This document shows, in pieces, positions 12,841 to 27,099 of a stretch of DNA of 64,000 bases. The notes under the pieces are model-generated. The model saw only the letters and a program-made list of their open reading frames with translations, did no database searches and was not told the origin of the DNA. Both the position numbers and the translations under genes were made by a program. The stretch comes from Rostratula benghalensis (lineage: Eukaryota > Chordata > Aves > Charadriiformes > Rostratulidae). The first letter of the stretch is position 1. Every line of letters starts with the position of its first letter. The stretch spans positions 1,460,307-1,524,306 of the forward strand of contig VXAI01000089.1 in the NCBI GenBank assembly GCA_013399305.1. Reading direction: 5' to 3'.

Positions 12841-15800
12841 AAATCTAAAAATTAAGACAATTTTTTTGATCTGACATTAAAATTCCCTGTAAAGCAGTCA
12901 TTTTAAAAACTGTTATTATATTCCCATGTAACAATAATAAGCACAGCAATTTGTTCAGCATTAGATATAAAATAGTGGTTTAGAAAATGTACCCTTTGTT
13001 GGAAACAAAGTATTTCAAAGCCAGCTTGTCACATCTCTAAGCAAAACCATAGTGAGCTGTAAAGTGTGTAACATGCTCAAAAAACCCCATTTTAGTATTT
13101 GTTGACCTCGTGAAGCACATTTGTTAAAACATGTCTGCTTTCTTGCCATTGAAATATGAATGAGGATGTAAGACAACCCTAGGGGAGAGAGTCAGAGCTC
13201 ATCTGAGCTTCTGGAAATGCAGGATGAAGCAAACAATGAAGGCTTCATTGACTTCAACAGAGGTGGGACTTACGCCTGATCTGTGTTTGCAGCTTAGGCA
13301 CTGAATAAGAACACAACCTCAAGTACGTCACTTTGTGTTGTTAAGCCCCCCCATTCTGTGTCCACACACTGTGTCCCACGAGTTCAGGCTGGAAAGCTGC
13401 TGTTTGCCCTGGCACTGTGTGATGTTGGAGCTCACCACAACACGCATAGTGCAGGAGTACCCGGAGAAAACTACTTGATAATGTGATGTTTCAGTCATTG
13501 TCACCCACTTTCCCAGTCTTCTTCTGCAGTTCTGTTAAAGTGTTGTGTTTATGTAATGTGTTAAAGGACACCAGCATTTTTAAGACAATATTATCCATTA
13601 CTGTGTAAAATAGCAATGGATTGTTATTCTTCGACATGGCCTTCAAGTGTCTTAATGTTCTTAGGAAAAACACAGGATGTTTGTGTCCTGATGATGTTTA
13701 GAAAGGAAGGCTGCAAAACAGTATTTGCTCACAACATGGGAGACTGTGGCCCAGAGGTGACAAGAAATTTTTGGGGAATGGGGATTGAAACAGTTTCCCT
13801 TTCAGACCACAAGAAGATTAGGCAGTGTGATTTATGACTAAAAGATCAAAAATAACCCTTTCAGAGCAAAGCCCAGTACATATCATACTGAAACTGGTGG
13901 ATGCTTCCATTAATATTCCTAATTTAGATATAAGGCAAATCAGATTTTTCACAAGCTTCACCCTTGAAGTTTACTGGCTCACTAAGCTGTGATGTCCTCA
14001 GGATGAAGGCTCTCTAAATTAATGAGGAAGGGTAAAATTCAGAGGTCTTTGCCTTTGCACCAATACAATACCCTGCTGCCACAGTTCTTTCCTCCATGAA
14101 TGCCAGATCTGACCCACAGTAACTGACATCTTAGGTTTCCTGTATGTTTTCATATGCCCTGCTTTCAGTCTAAGTTGTATTAACAGCAAGTTGAAGTGTT
14201 ATCAGCCCAGGCTGGTACTGTTCTCAGCCTAACCAGCCATAAATGTCTGACTATTTGTTCCTTACTGATATCCTATTATATTAGTATAATACAGGCCAAC
14301 TTTTCTAATATTTACCTTGTTATCACCTATGTACATCTCTTGACTTCTTTGTTTGCCTTCATCCTGGTAAATTTGTACAGTGCTTAGCCCTTCCCCTGTG
14401 AAAGCACACTGTGCTCCAGAAGCAAGCATTTAGAGTGCACAAGGACCTCGACCTGTCCCAGAGGCGCTCAAGAAATTTCACCATGGGCCCCTCATCATCC
14501 CCCCACAGGCCTAAGATAATATTTTCCTCCTTTCCTAAGATTTTTAAGTCTCAGACATGTTTAGCCATGAGGATCTCTCTCCACCATGATACTTCTTTTA
14601 ATAGAATTCCGTGGGCATACACGTTAGATAGCACAAAGCCTTTTGGGCTAACAGTGAAGTACTATGGGAATGGAGAGAGATAAACCTGCTGTGTCTCCAC
14701 TGCATTATCTACAAGGAAGGCTCCCTATCACGCACCCCTCCACACCCAGCTTTCCTGTCAAAAGGAACTAGTTGGTTTGTTCAAAAAAAAAGAGCCTAAG
14801 AGTGTATTTACATTACATTTATATTAGTTACCAAGGACCTAGCAAAGTAATGGATAACCAGGCTACCTGATGGAGAATTTTTAAACAAAATGTATGGCTC
14901 TAAGGAGAACATAACTGGTTCATGATTCATCACTACAATTTTTTTCAAGTCTTTTGAGATTCTGGTCTTCAGAACAGGAATCCAAAACTTCCCTGCCAAC
15001 TTCAGCAAGTCAACACTCTGATTCTGACATATTTTGGAGTAAACTGCAGAACTGTGTATGATAGAGGTGAAGATGGAGAAGCTGAAGACAAAAAACAAAG
15101 CAACTAATTCTCAAATATATATCATTTAGAATATCGTGTAAAATTAAAGAGTGCAAATTACTGCTAGGTCTGCACATTCATGCAGTAAAATGTGGCTGAA
15201 TTAGCTGCATTCATTCAATATACTGAATCATCTAATCATAAGTTGAGAGAGGAAGTATTAAAAAAAAGCCCTAAATTCAGACAGTGCTTGAGATCATTGG
15301 AATACGTATTAGAGGTGGATTACCCAATTCAGGAAAATTTTTAAAAATCTTTTCAATTTGAAGAGTAGCTGATGATCTGAAAAACTTAATATTAAGACTC
15401 TAAAACATACTGTGAATTAGCATTTAAACACAACTGGGAGATTGTGTTATGCATTGTTGGAATGTGGCCGCTTACTGGCAGGGGAATTGGCAAAAGAAAA
15501 CTAACTCTTGTGACACATCCAGTTTTGCTGCATCAGGGAAATCAGGCAACACAGCTGAGCCCCTGATTTTTGCTGCTGGTTGAAACTGACTTGTCACATG
15601 CTTGGCGTTCATCAATTGCTAGCAGAGCTCCAGATACTTCCAAGATAAATATTTGCTTTCTATAAAAAAGAATGAATGTTTATGTCAACTGTTATTTTCT
15701 TCTTTGATGGTCTGATTCAACACCTTCCATTGAGGAGGCAGCTTATTTTGATAAAGCACAATTCTGGGCCAATCTCCACCTGTTATTGGTCAGGAAAACT

Positions 15801-18400
15801 CATAAGCATGTACCTCAGTACTTCCTTTAAAGAATGAGAGCCCCCAGGAACAAGGGAGCAGAGAGGTACTGAACACTTTGGCAAACCCAACTGGCTGGGC
15901 ATGGGCTCAGCAAATTTCCAGAGCATGTGTTCAGCTCCAAGCCTGTTCAGCAGTTGAATCTTATTCATTGAAAGATTTAAGCAGGGAGAAAAATGGTGGA
16001 CTTGATTATGTGTTAATGATGAGGAATATAATTACAGAGCTTGCTGAACTGCAGATATAACCTGGTATAAATGTATGCCCTGGTCAGTCCTGGAGGGTTA
16101 AAGTGTTATTGGCATTTTGCCTTTGGTTTTTTTGCCTATCCAGAAACATCATGAAGAATCCTGCAGTCTGGTCATTTACAATCATTTCAACGGAGTATAT
16201 TTTGACTCCAGATGAAGACACATCCACACTGTTAAGGAGTCACGTCTATCGGAGACTTGGCCCTGTCCTTCACATTCCCATGGGAAATGTTCACATCTTC
16301 CGCTGTCCCATCCTCCCACAGCCATTTCATCCATATCTTTTTGAATTCAGTGCTGCAGGCCCAGACATGACACACAGCAGAGACAAAGCACAGGCTTCTC
16401 TACAGTGAGGCAAAGACAATACATGATGAAACATAGATAGGCAATAGAGTAGCTATTCCTCTTCACTTTTTCTGTGTAACACAGTTTTGTGGGAGCCAGA
16501 TGCTTTCAAAAAAAAAAAAAAATCTGGTCCTAGTTTTGCTTCTCAGTTCATTAGGACACCACACCTTAAAAAGGAATAAATACTAATTTACAACTAAAGT
16601 ATATTTTATGTTGACAGTTAAATTTATTCCAAGACAAATGTTTAGACACGTAGGCAGATGTGAATTTTCAGGTGGACTCAGTATAGAAGGTGAATAGGAG
16701 TCTTTAAATGTCCACTGATTATGGATTCTTAAAGCCATTTCTCTATATATTTTTATTAGTACTGTCCAAAATCCCTTCATGTCTACTAGAAACTGTCAGA
16801 TTTGGTGTTGCTGATGGTTTCTCTGACATTCTGTCAAATTTCCATGCAAATAAATCTCATTTTGCTGATGTCTGTAAAGTTATGCTTTAGACCAGAGAGC
16901 TCTCAGAGCTCTGTCTTCAATAAAAACGGGTAGAAGTGGAACTACTAATTTAGTTTCTTTAAAAGGCATGCATTTTCATGCGCATTAAATCCATCTGTTT
17001 CTGAAATGTATGCCTTTCTTTAGTGTGTAATTTGATAAAACCCAAAAGAAAGCCTTGGAGCTCCAAACTCGAAGCAGAAAAGGAGAGACAGTGAACAAGA
17101 CAAAGAGTGTTAACATGCCTGGGAACTTCATAAAAGAAGAAAAAGGCCACTATATTTATGGAATGCAAAATCATTAATAAATCACTCAGAGGATATTGAC
17201 ACAAACTCTCCATGCATTTTTTAACTTCTAGGAAAAAAAGAAATTAATCCCATAGGTTTGTAGTCTGGGCACTGTTGCTGCAACCAGAAGGAAGCATGGG
17301 TCTATATTAATGAAATATGTACACCTTTACACTAAGGCTTAGGTCATCTGTTTTAAGTGTGATATGTGTCCACACTGTGCTAAGACTACTTGTAACACTT
17401 CTAAATTCATGTTTACTTCAGGGAGCTTTTATTTCAACACAGGTCAAAAACATGATGTTTGTTTCAGTAAATTAGAAAACAACAGATCTCAACAGCAGTG
17501 TTACCCAAGCAGGGGCGGCATCAATGTAACTAAACTTGGTTCCCCACATCACTTCCATTCTTTTGAATGACCTGCCTTTTAACAACTCCATGTAAAGCAC
17601 TCTGTGGGTGTCAGGATCTTATTAAATTTGGGCAGGTTTGGGGTTTTTTCTGAAAGCTTTAGGCATCCCTACCCCCAAACTTTTCCACAGAGCACTGAAA
17701 TCATTAACCATGACCACACTGTAACTAGGCAGGATTGCATTAACGATCTACTGTTGCTATAAATTATTCCCTGGATTCAAACAACTGGAACCCAAAATGA
17801 TGATACCTAATTAAAATATAGAAGCCTGAACTTTACTTAATGATTGATCTGACTTCACAGACATTTCTTCTGCTGTTTTCAGCAAAAAATGAAGGATATG
17901 TAAACGAAATAGAAAATCTTCAAAGTGCACTAAGCAGGAGCCTGTAACTGACGATCTATATTACTTGGAATATGTGCTGTGGTTTCATAATCTTTCTGTA
18001 TATGGGAATACAATTAGGGCTAAATATAAAAGTTACAACATGATTTTTATAGCACAGTTTTTCTTCATAGTTGAATTCAACAAAAAACAACTACCTTTAC
18101 ATGTATTTGCTTCCATGCATAGGAAAATAATTCCAAGGATGCCCTTAAGTTTCCTTCAAGTGCCTTGTTCACTCATATGCAAAAATACATGCTGGGAATC
18201 AAGATGAAACCAAGCATCTGGAAACTGGAATATGTGTGATCGGACCACACAGTGTAAGCCCTTGGCATTCTGTTCTCTGCAGCCACTGTTGCATTTGCTT
18301 GTGCAGCTTGATGCTCGTCTTTTGTTACTTGCCAGTTCGTCAAGGAATGCATCTTCTTGCTCTAGAGATCCTTTCTAAGCTTCTGTACCCCTTCTAGTAG
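12841..18400. other. Non-coding stretch, no gene supported
   Basis: AT-rich unique DNA. The longest frames are 101 codons (16103-16408, plus) and 96 codons (14808-15098, minus), with no recognised family. A 15-base A run lies at 16508-16522. A possible MIR scrap on the minus strand lies around 13735-13800 (tgggagactgtggcccagaggtgacaag resembles the reverse-strand MIR tail), but it is too short to call. I see no RNA gene. Confidence 0.6.
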
Positions 18401-18932
18401 CATAGAATCATAGAAAAGTTTGGGTTGGAAACAACTTTTAAAGGTCATCTAGTCCAACCTCCCCTACAGTGAACCAGGACAAACAGATCAGGTTGCTCAG
18501 AACTCCATCCAAACTGACCTTGAATGTTTCCAGGGATGGTGCATTTACCACGTGAGTAAGCTCTTTGGTGTTTCACCACCCTCAGTGTAAAAAATTCCTT
18601 CCTTGTATCTAGCCTAAATCTACCCTCTTTTAGTTTAAAACCATTACCCCTGTCGTATTGCAACAGGACCTGCTAAAAAATGCATCTCCATCTTTCCCAT
18701 AGGCCCCCCCCTTAAGTATCGGAAGGCCTCAATTAGGTCTCCTCAGAGCCTTCTCTTCTTCAGGCTGAACAACCTCAAATCCCTCAGCCTGTCCACATAA
18801 GAGAGGTGCTCCAGCCTTCAGATCATTTTTGTGCTCCAACAGGTCCATGTCTTTCCTGCACTATGCCTTAGCGTAGCTTCTAGGAGGACCTGTTCCACAA
18901 CCTTCCCAAGCACAGAGGTAACGCATCTGTCA
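18401..18932 (-). mobile_element. CR1 LINE, 3' end with internal deletion
   Basis: Read on the minus strand, this is a bird CR1 retrotransposon. The plus-strand start catagaatcatagaa is the complement of the typical CR1 3' terminal repeat. Next come the avian CR1 3' untranslated pattern (ggttggaa, catctagtccaacct) and a frame at 18445-18663 with the C-terminal CR1 ORF2 pattern GNGFKLKEGRFRLD. At about 18860 the expected ORF2 sequence breaks off. 18871-18932 matches a much more upstream reverse-transcriptase segment (ggaggacctgttcca, ccttcccaagcacagag). The copy has therefore lost most of the ORF2 between these parts. It is 5'-truncated and non-coding. A C run at about 18702-18710 is also unlike the consensus. 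Confidence 0.93.
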
Positions 18933-20611
18933 GAATGAATCCTTGTGCTTCCACTGTGGCACATGAACTCCTGAGATCTCTTCTGCTGACATCCGACTGC
19001 TCACAAGTCAGTTACCTTGGCAGGAAAAACTTCCTGCAGGGAAACAACTTAAAAGACAGTCTTTGCATCTTGAAAAGACCAGCACTGATTTGCTTTACAT
19101 GAAATCCTTCTATCACCACTCTGATCACAGAGGAAACTAAAAAAGGGAATTGGTAAATGTGCCCCATAGGAAGGATCTAAATTTAAAGTTGTAACACCAC
19201 AACTTTATCAGTGGGGCTGGAAAAATCAGAAGGTACATTTTGCTTAAACAGTCAAATCCTTGGATAGATGCAAATAAAAATGTGTCCTTCACAGATAAAG
19301 AAGTCTTTTGACTCCTAAATTTGGATTAACTATACCAACCCATGGGTTTTCTAACCCAGCTTTGTTTCAGCCTCAGAGGGAGCTGGCAGCTTTAACAGTA
19401 TCTATCAGCAATCTCGGGTAAGGGCAAGTCCTTGCTTTAAGTAACATTCAGGTCTTTTGGGTTTTGTCAGTCGTAGATGTTGTCCGTAGGGAGAGCAGAG
19501 CTTGTTTATATCTTAGTGAAAAATACCTCTCTCTTCAGGTTCTCTAAAGGCAGAAATTTTTATCCAGTCTTTCAAACACAACAGGTGGCATTCCTGTGGA
19601 TGTTCACTTTTAGCCATTTTAACACATTTCACACACAATTTGCAATGTAATCTAACCCTTGTTGCAGCCTGGTGATGCGGATGGAGCAAGTGGCTCCCAC
19701 ACCACCTTCACTATTTCCATGACACCAGACTGGGTATCATGAATAGACAGGTCTGCAAAATAACACGTTTTGCTTTTCCAAGCAAGGCCTGCAAATGCAG
19801 CAAGAAAGCTCACACCTGTCCCTAGCAAAGCCAGTAGCAGACATAAATCACCCATTTTATAACTTTTTAAATGCCTACTGGGTGGCTACAAAATAAAGGT
19901 CCCATTTTACATTGCACGTTTCCATTTCAGTTGGAATTAATTTTTAACTGACCACTCCCCAATGCCACCAGATGGGTCTTTGGAATAAGAGTGGAAGATA
20001 TTATTAAACCTATTTTTCTCATGAAAACATATAATTTTCTGTCCTTCTTTTCCTGTCCAACTTCAGAAGAAAGGATGTGATGGATTTCCTCCAAAGTTTG
20101 AATGTAAGAAGTGAGGGAAAAAACTCATACTGAAAGATGATGACACAGCCTTTATCTAAGTGAAAACTTCCTCTTCGCTTCTCTCCTTTCTGAAAAAGAC
20201 AGGCACACACACACTGGTAAATCATATCTGCCAACATTATAATCCAGGAGAATTTCCTGTGATCAATTAATTTGGAAGATATCACTATAACTGTCTTTCT
20301 CACGTTCAGATGGTTTGGTTGGCAAAAGATAATGGGAGAATGCTGCTGGCTGCAAATCAGTCCAAACAAAATTTACTGCATTGGCCCAAGCAAATGGAGG
20401 CAGGTAATTTTACAATTGGTTAGCAGCTGGCCCTCAACAGGGCATTTTTCCCCCAATGCAAAGATAACTGACACCTCTTCTTCTTACAGCTGGAAGCAAA
20501 AGCTGGATCTCTGAAAGGGCCAACCCAAACATACGGTTAAAAGTCTCTAGAGTCTACCTCACTCTTGGCAATCCCATTTGCAGAGAGCGAAATTTTAGTC
20601 ACATGAAAAAG
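18933..20611. other. Non-coding stretch, no gene supported
   Basis: Unique sequence following the CR1 copy. Open frames are at most 116 codons (20019-20369, minus) and unrecognised. A short CA run (cacacacacac) lies near 20205-20215. I see no repeats of known family. Confidence 0.55.
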
Positions 20612-20633
20612 TTTACAATACATGTATTGTAAA
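20612..20633. repeat. Perfect 22-bp palindrome
   Basis: The 11-base half tttacaataca is followed immediately by its exact reverse complement, giving a 22-base palindrome with no spacer. Extension by one base on each side breaks the symmetry. A perfect arm of 11 is uncommon in 64 kb of this composition. It could bind a dimeric factor or simply be fortuitous AT-rich symmetry. No adjacent gene is known. Confidence 0.9.
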
Positions 20634-23600
20634 ATATGTGTGTTACCTTCAAGATTCCTCTAAATTTGTTGTAGATCAATTGCTTGTATGATGTAAATTT
20701 ATGACACACACATTCCCAGCACACCTATTGTAAGAAATTAATTGCTTAACCCATGTGGAGAGAAGAATATCTCAAAGGAAAGTATCTGTTACTTGTGCAA
20801 ATATTTGAAGAGAAAGGAATCCCTTTATCACCAGTTGATTCTGCTGCAAGACCAGTTTCCATTAAAAAGCAGTGGCCCCTGGATTGATAGGGGAAATTAG
20901 TATCGGCTTCCCCATTTGGAAATTAAATGGAAGTGGAGTCTTGTGAATAAAAGACAATTGCCTACATTAATTGGATAAATGGCTGCAGTGGGCTGTCCCT
21001 TGCTGTTCTACAGGGAGAGGAGCAGACTAGTGCCTCTTGGTACAATGCTCCTTCCAACACAAAGAGCATCAAACCAGCAACAAGAGCATAACGTGCAAGG
21101 GTTGTTCCTGTCCATGGGAACAACACTTGGAGGAGCTTGCTGACTTTCACTTTTGCATGAACAATGTCTTTATGATGACTCCTTTCCCCTCACCACCTTT
21201 CACCATTCTCTAGACAGCTGATCAACCAGAGTTTTCTCTTCTTTTCTCCACTTAGCAGAGAGATTTCCATTTCTGACAAGAAATTATGAGTGAGATAGTA
21301 AAATCTTTCCCCCAGGTATTGTGCCCATCTTTGCATGTTCTGTAGTGTGAAGACCATCTTGACGAGCTTTCCTAAAGTATCCTAAACCCTTTGGTCTTCA
21401 TTTCAGACTCCCACTGTTAGTGTAACTCTGATTACATTGCCAAGGCCTGACAAGGATTCACTTTCATTCAGACTCCAATCAAAGTTGCCTCAGTTTTTAA
21501 TATATGTAAATATAGGGACACATTTGCTTGCACTTTGCATCTTTTCCTAACTCTGAAAAAACAATTTTGTTTCCAAGAGCACAAAATAATTCAAACCTTA
21601 TGATACCTTTTTTTCTCCTTGCCAGAAATGTAAGCCACTCCAGTCCCTTCAAGTAGGAAAAAAAACCAACAAAAAACCCCACCCTGACAAGAACTGAAAC
21701 AGGCCATGGGTGCTCTATCTATATCCACTGAGCATTTCTGATCATCCAAAGTTGCTGCTTTTAAATTTTCTCATCACAATTATTTTCTCTGTACACCCAA
21801 ATTGGTTGCAAAGTTTTTCCACATCATTTTCATGATGTGAAAGCACACGTATGTGTTTTCTTAGAACTGCCTGCAAAGCTGAGTGCCAGGAAGTTACAAC
21901 TCAAATGCTCCCTCTACACATATAAAATCTCTTTGGCAAACACATCTTACAAGGATAAGCAGATTCAAACATGGAACAGCCATCGCTGTTAGTAGGGATG
22001 ATTCCCAGGGAAAAGTTCCTTTCCACAGTGCCACAAGCATCTGCTGTGAGCAAGTGGGATCACAGATCTTGCAACAAATGGGACATGTGGGGAACCTCAA
22101 CAGAAGAGAAAAATCTTTACATCATAGAAAACATCACCCCTGGGGCTGAAATATGGATATGGGAACTCTTTTCAAGTGAAGGATTTACAGCCCTATATTT
22201 ATGAGAAAGTGTTACATTGCTTTGAAAGTATTCTGTCTTAAAAACCAACTAGGACAAATTCACGTTCAGCAGTGTTATTTACTCTTCCAATGCTGGAGCA
22301 ATAAAGTCTCATGAGCATGCTATTTTGTACAGTTTTCTCAGTACTCACTTCCTCATGAGCAGAGCACCCAGCCACATCCGTGTTCATGCACTCACACAGA
22401 TCCCACCTGCCAGCCTCTCTGGAATTCATTTTCCCTCTGAGTGGATCCTTGCAGAGGAAATTGTAACATCTCCAAGGTATGGACCAATTTTTCATCCACA
22501 TTTCTACAGGCCCTAATGTAGTACAGATTTTCATTGTCAGCTAACATTGTGATTACATAATAAAAAAAATTCCAAGACTTTGATCACAAAGAAGAAACAT
22601 CCTGCTTGAAAAATAAATGGTAACATGCAGAAAATGATAAAGTTTATGGATGTTAGAAAGGTGCACGTGTTAAAACACGGTCTTCTTCCCACCGTGACCA
22701 GTCCCCAATGTCCACTAAGTGCAGATAAAAATAATTGTTCCAAAGATAATTCATTGTTATTAGAACTGAAGAGTCTGCTTGTACTGGCTTTGCAGGAATG
22801 CTGGGAGGATAACACAGAAAATCACACAGTATTCAGATATCACAATGGAGAGGGCATTGGAGACATATCAGAAAGATATAGGGGTGTTCAAGAATGGTGT
22901 ACATCATGCATGAAATCAGAAGAGAAGGAGACTGCCACAATGAATCAGAGAGGCTCCCCCTCCTTCCAAGGCTACACATTGGCGACCTGGAGAAATGAAA
23001 ACTGAATCCTCTCCCAGAAGCAGAAGAACCAGTCATTTCTCTGAGCACAGCTCGGCTCTCAGCACCTGCTGCCCTATGTACGTCTTGGCAGGCACTAGGG
23101 CAAAAGGAGAGAAAAATCAGAAACCAAACCCCCTTGAAATCGGTGAGACAATTAATCATGAAACACTTTCTCTGGTTCTGTGGTGCCATGTGTTCTCCCA
23201 CCACCAATGACAGGCCAAGAAAATTTTCCTTTTATGAGAGCTTGTGAGTCACAGGTCCCCAAGAGTCATTTCAAAGTTATGGATACCTGAGAGTGAAAAA
23301 CCAGGGTGAAGCAGAACAGGGACAAGAAGTCCTCATTTGACACTTGCTGTGTACAGGACATATAACTGGAAACTGCTTCTAGAAACCTAAGAGCCAAATC
23401 CTAAATGCTGGTGACCTGCTTAATTTCTCCCACTTCTTCTTGTCTCCCTTTCCTTTCTATTCTTTCCTATCTCATCTATTCAGGTGAAGCTCTACACAGA
23501 ATCTACAGGATTGCCCTGTATCTTTACAGTTTAAAGCATGACACATCTTGACCTCTGGTTTGGGCTTCTCTTAGTTTAATGAAGAAAAAAGACACACCAG

Positions 23601-26600
23601 TAGTAGAACAAAAGTAGATCTTAGGGACCTTGGGCATCCTTACTCACCCTTAAGTACTCCTTTTCACTTAAGGAATGTACAAAATAAATTTGATATCTTC
23701 TATTAATTAAAATTAAAAACCTGAGGTGCTCAGGTATTATTATTTCACATTATTTTGTAATGCTTTGAAGTCACAAGTTCTCTTCCATATAGACAGTTGT
23801 GCAGAAGATGTAATAAACTAAAACCTATACTCAGTGCAGAACAAGACAACAGGATCTGAAATGCACCTATTTGGAGACTAGAGCAAGGCTATGCTGCTCT
23901 GCTCTGAGCCAGCTGCAAACAATGGATGTACTAATCTGTGTGGATTTCACAGTACACATTTCTTGCAAAAACAGGGCTCTCAGACTTGATCACTTGTTTC
24001 AGATTTATCAGAGGGGAGCATGATATTTCTAACTCCTACAAAAAAATCTACCTGCAATTAACTGCTGATTTACAACCTCCTTCAAGAGTTCATTACTTCC
24101 TGCTCTTGCCTATAGATTTCCCCCTACCATCACCTTTCAAGAAAATCTTTTATAATTTCTTTTGTAAGAAATTTCATTTTGCTTATATTGTACAACAATG
24201 TAGTTGCCAATTCTCTAAGCAGTTTGGACTTTGGCTTTTCATAATGAAAGGATAAAATAATAAAAAAAAAAAGGCTGCATTTAATTTTAAAGACTCAAAC
24301 AACAAGGGAGGGAGGTGGAGATAGAGGTACTTCATAAAGGAAAATATCATTACTCATTACTCTTATTTCTTGATGCAGAAGCTAGGTCCTACCAGAGGTC
24401 CTCCCAGGTAATATTGACAAAATAAGAAAAACCTGAAGAACATTTCTTTTTCCTTATCTAGCACAAAGATATAAACTGAATAGTACATTGTCTGGACACT
24501 CCAAATATTCAGAAAACATGGCAGACATCATCATGACTCTTTACACCACAGTTGCACCTGACCGTCCAAACAGATGTCCAGGCCCCTGAGGCAGATTGTG
24601 TGAAAGTGGTGTAAAAATGTCCTTACTTTCCAGATAGCTTGTTGATCAAGAAACTGTTGGCAGAACAAAGGATTCCTGCAAGACTTAGAAAGACAGTGCA
24701 GGCCCACAAAACTGGCATCTAATCACATAACCAACAGGGGCTTTTCTTGCAGTGCTGAAGAAAGCACACACATACCTGTCAAAAACAGGAAGACAAGCAT
24801 TCATCCCTGGACCTATGCTGGTGGCAAACAAAGAGCTCCAGAGTTGACCCAACCACAAGATGTGACAGGAGATGTCAGGAGTCTTGCTCAATGAGAGAGC
24901 AATCAATTTTGGCAGGAGTACATAGCTAAGCCCCCACTGCGGGTGGTTCTGCAAGCGCAAAGTCAAGCCAGGCAGGAATGTAAGAGTGATTCAATCTGAA
25001 TTGTCGTGGTCTGGGCAGGAGGCCAGTCCTTCCCTTCTGTATTGCACTTCATCAAGACAGGTCCAGCCCGCTATGTTGTTTAATGCAATGCCAGAGTGAA
25101 GCTGATGGAACGTAGAAGTGCTTGTCTCTGGCACTGCCACGCTTTGCTCTGCATTCCAGGGAGCCAAACCTGCTAACAACAGGCCACAGCAGCAGACCAC
25201 GTCTCAGACTTTTTGGACCTGAGGTCCCTCTGACATGGCAGGAGTGGGTCTGTCACATCTGGGTACCTTGTGCCCAGGGTGAGGTGGGTCATCCGTTAGG
25301 GTAAATCCACAGAAAACCTGTTGAATTCAGCAACCACAGGGTGTTTTGAGTCAATACCTGGGCCAGCACAGGACTTCTCCTAGAGCCCATCAGCTCCATT
25401 GGTCTTCACACCAATACTTGCATGATTCTTATGACCCTCCACATGGCCTGCCATCACTCAAACACCACCACTATCTACCAAGGTGAGTAGTCAGTCCTGG
25501 AGCACCAAATATCTTCCTTGCAGGTACAAGAATGCCAGCCTCCTGGTGCAAAGGTGCTACTCTAAGCACCTTGGGTCTCACCTGGCTGTGACAGAAGGTG
25601 CTCATCCTGCACCACTACATAGTGAAACTTGAGTCACTTTGCCCCCTTCCCACCTTTCAGATGATGGCTGACCTCCTTCAGGGTGTTTCCACTGCCTGCG
25701 CTATGGGGAAATGGCCACAGGTAGCGTAGGGTTTTCAGTATCACCATTCCAGATGCGTCACTTGTCATCAGCACAGCTTTAAAGAGCAGTTAGATTTTCA
25801 CTGCTTCTGTGCATTCATTTTCTATTCCATGAGCAGCCTCAAAGTGCATGGTGCCATGAATATAATCAAGTAACAGCCTTTCTGCACCCATGTCATGGGA
25901 TTCAGCCATTCTTGAGGAAGGACTCATAGAAACAACAGGCATGGAACAAGTGAAAGCAGTTCATGTGAAAGGTTGTCTCTTGCTAGAACAACAGGCAGAT
26001 ACTTCAACATAAAGAAATCCAAGCTGAAGGGAAGAAACAAGACCCACTTAATGCAAAGGTAGGTGCATTTTAAGTTGTGTTCTTCCTCAGCAGCAAAGAT
26101 GTGTCAGTATTCACATTTGTTTGAAGTCCTGATGAAGAACTGAGAAGTATTTTCCCCTTGGATTCCACAAATGCTCACCAAATGAGGGTGTTGGAAATTT
26201 AGTGGGCTTCTCTTTATATTTCCAGGAAGAAAACTTAACTTGGTATTTCTCTATAACTCTCTCTCCTTCTGGCTATTGGAAAATGAATGAAAATTTGCAG
26301 GAAAAGACACTGAATTAAAAGGGTAGAGGAAATAAATAATTACTTATTTTAGGTTTTAGCCAAACTAGCATGATCACCTCCAAACTTTTGGTTTAAAATT
26401 TCAGAGGACAGAAGGGATATAAAACCCCTTCCTTATAAAGATGACAAAGAGTGAGGAAAAAATATTTTTGCTGAGTATTTTTTTTTTTCTGTGGGAAACT
26501 GCTTTGGGATAGCAATTACCTTTTTATTAGATATTCTTTTATGTAGCCATTAAAAAAAAAGTCAGTGCTTTCAGTGACAGCTTCTAAGTGAAGGGAATCT

Positions 26601-27099
26601 GGAGTTTATCAGCACAGCTAAAATAAAAGATTATTTATGTCAGGTTAAGTACAGGAAGAAATTAGGTATCCAGTATTCTTTGGCCACTAGCATTTTAACT
26701 CTTAAGACCCTCTGGAAAAACAGCCAAGCTGAAATACTCCTGGACATCCATCCAGACGTGCATCTGCTGATGTGCTCTTTTTCTTACAGCTAGTTTTACA
26801 AATCCCCCAGTTCTCATTTTCCCAGAATCATTGTATGTATTCCAGGATTCAGAAATAATAATGTAAGAGGAAAACATGAATAAAATAGGAGCAGACTCAG
26901 GAATAGCCCTGGGATCACATCGCATCTTGGAGGGGAGCTGAAAAGGTTCAAGAAGGAGAGAAAGCTGATTAGAACTCTACTAAAGAGTGACTGGATAGCT
27001 GGGGACATGCATCTTTAATAGTAAGATCACAAAACTTCAACAAAACTTGAGTTAAAAGCAGGCAAGTGGAAATGTTCAAAAAGAAATAGTTACAAAACT
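20634..27099. other. Non-coding stretch, no gene supported
   Basis: Unique DNA with a slightly GC-richer block at about 24990-25800. The frames are 126 codons (22625-23005, plus), 124 codons (22833-23207, minus, antisense to the former) and shorter ones, none recognisable. The start tgtcgtggt at about 25001 recalls some avian LTR ends, but the resemblance ends after about ten bases. A T run lies at about 26479-26489. I see no RNA gene. Confidence 0.55.

Noticed and set aside
25001..25200. tgtcgtggt start resembling an avian LTR end
   Set aside because: Only about ten bases agree, and no matching LTR end or direct repeat was found.
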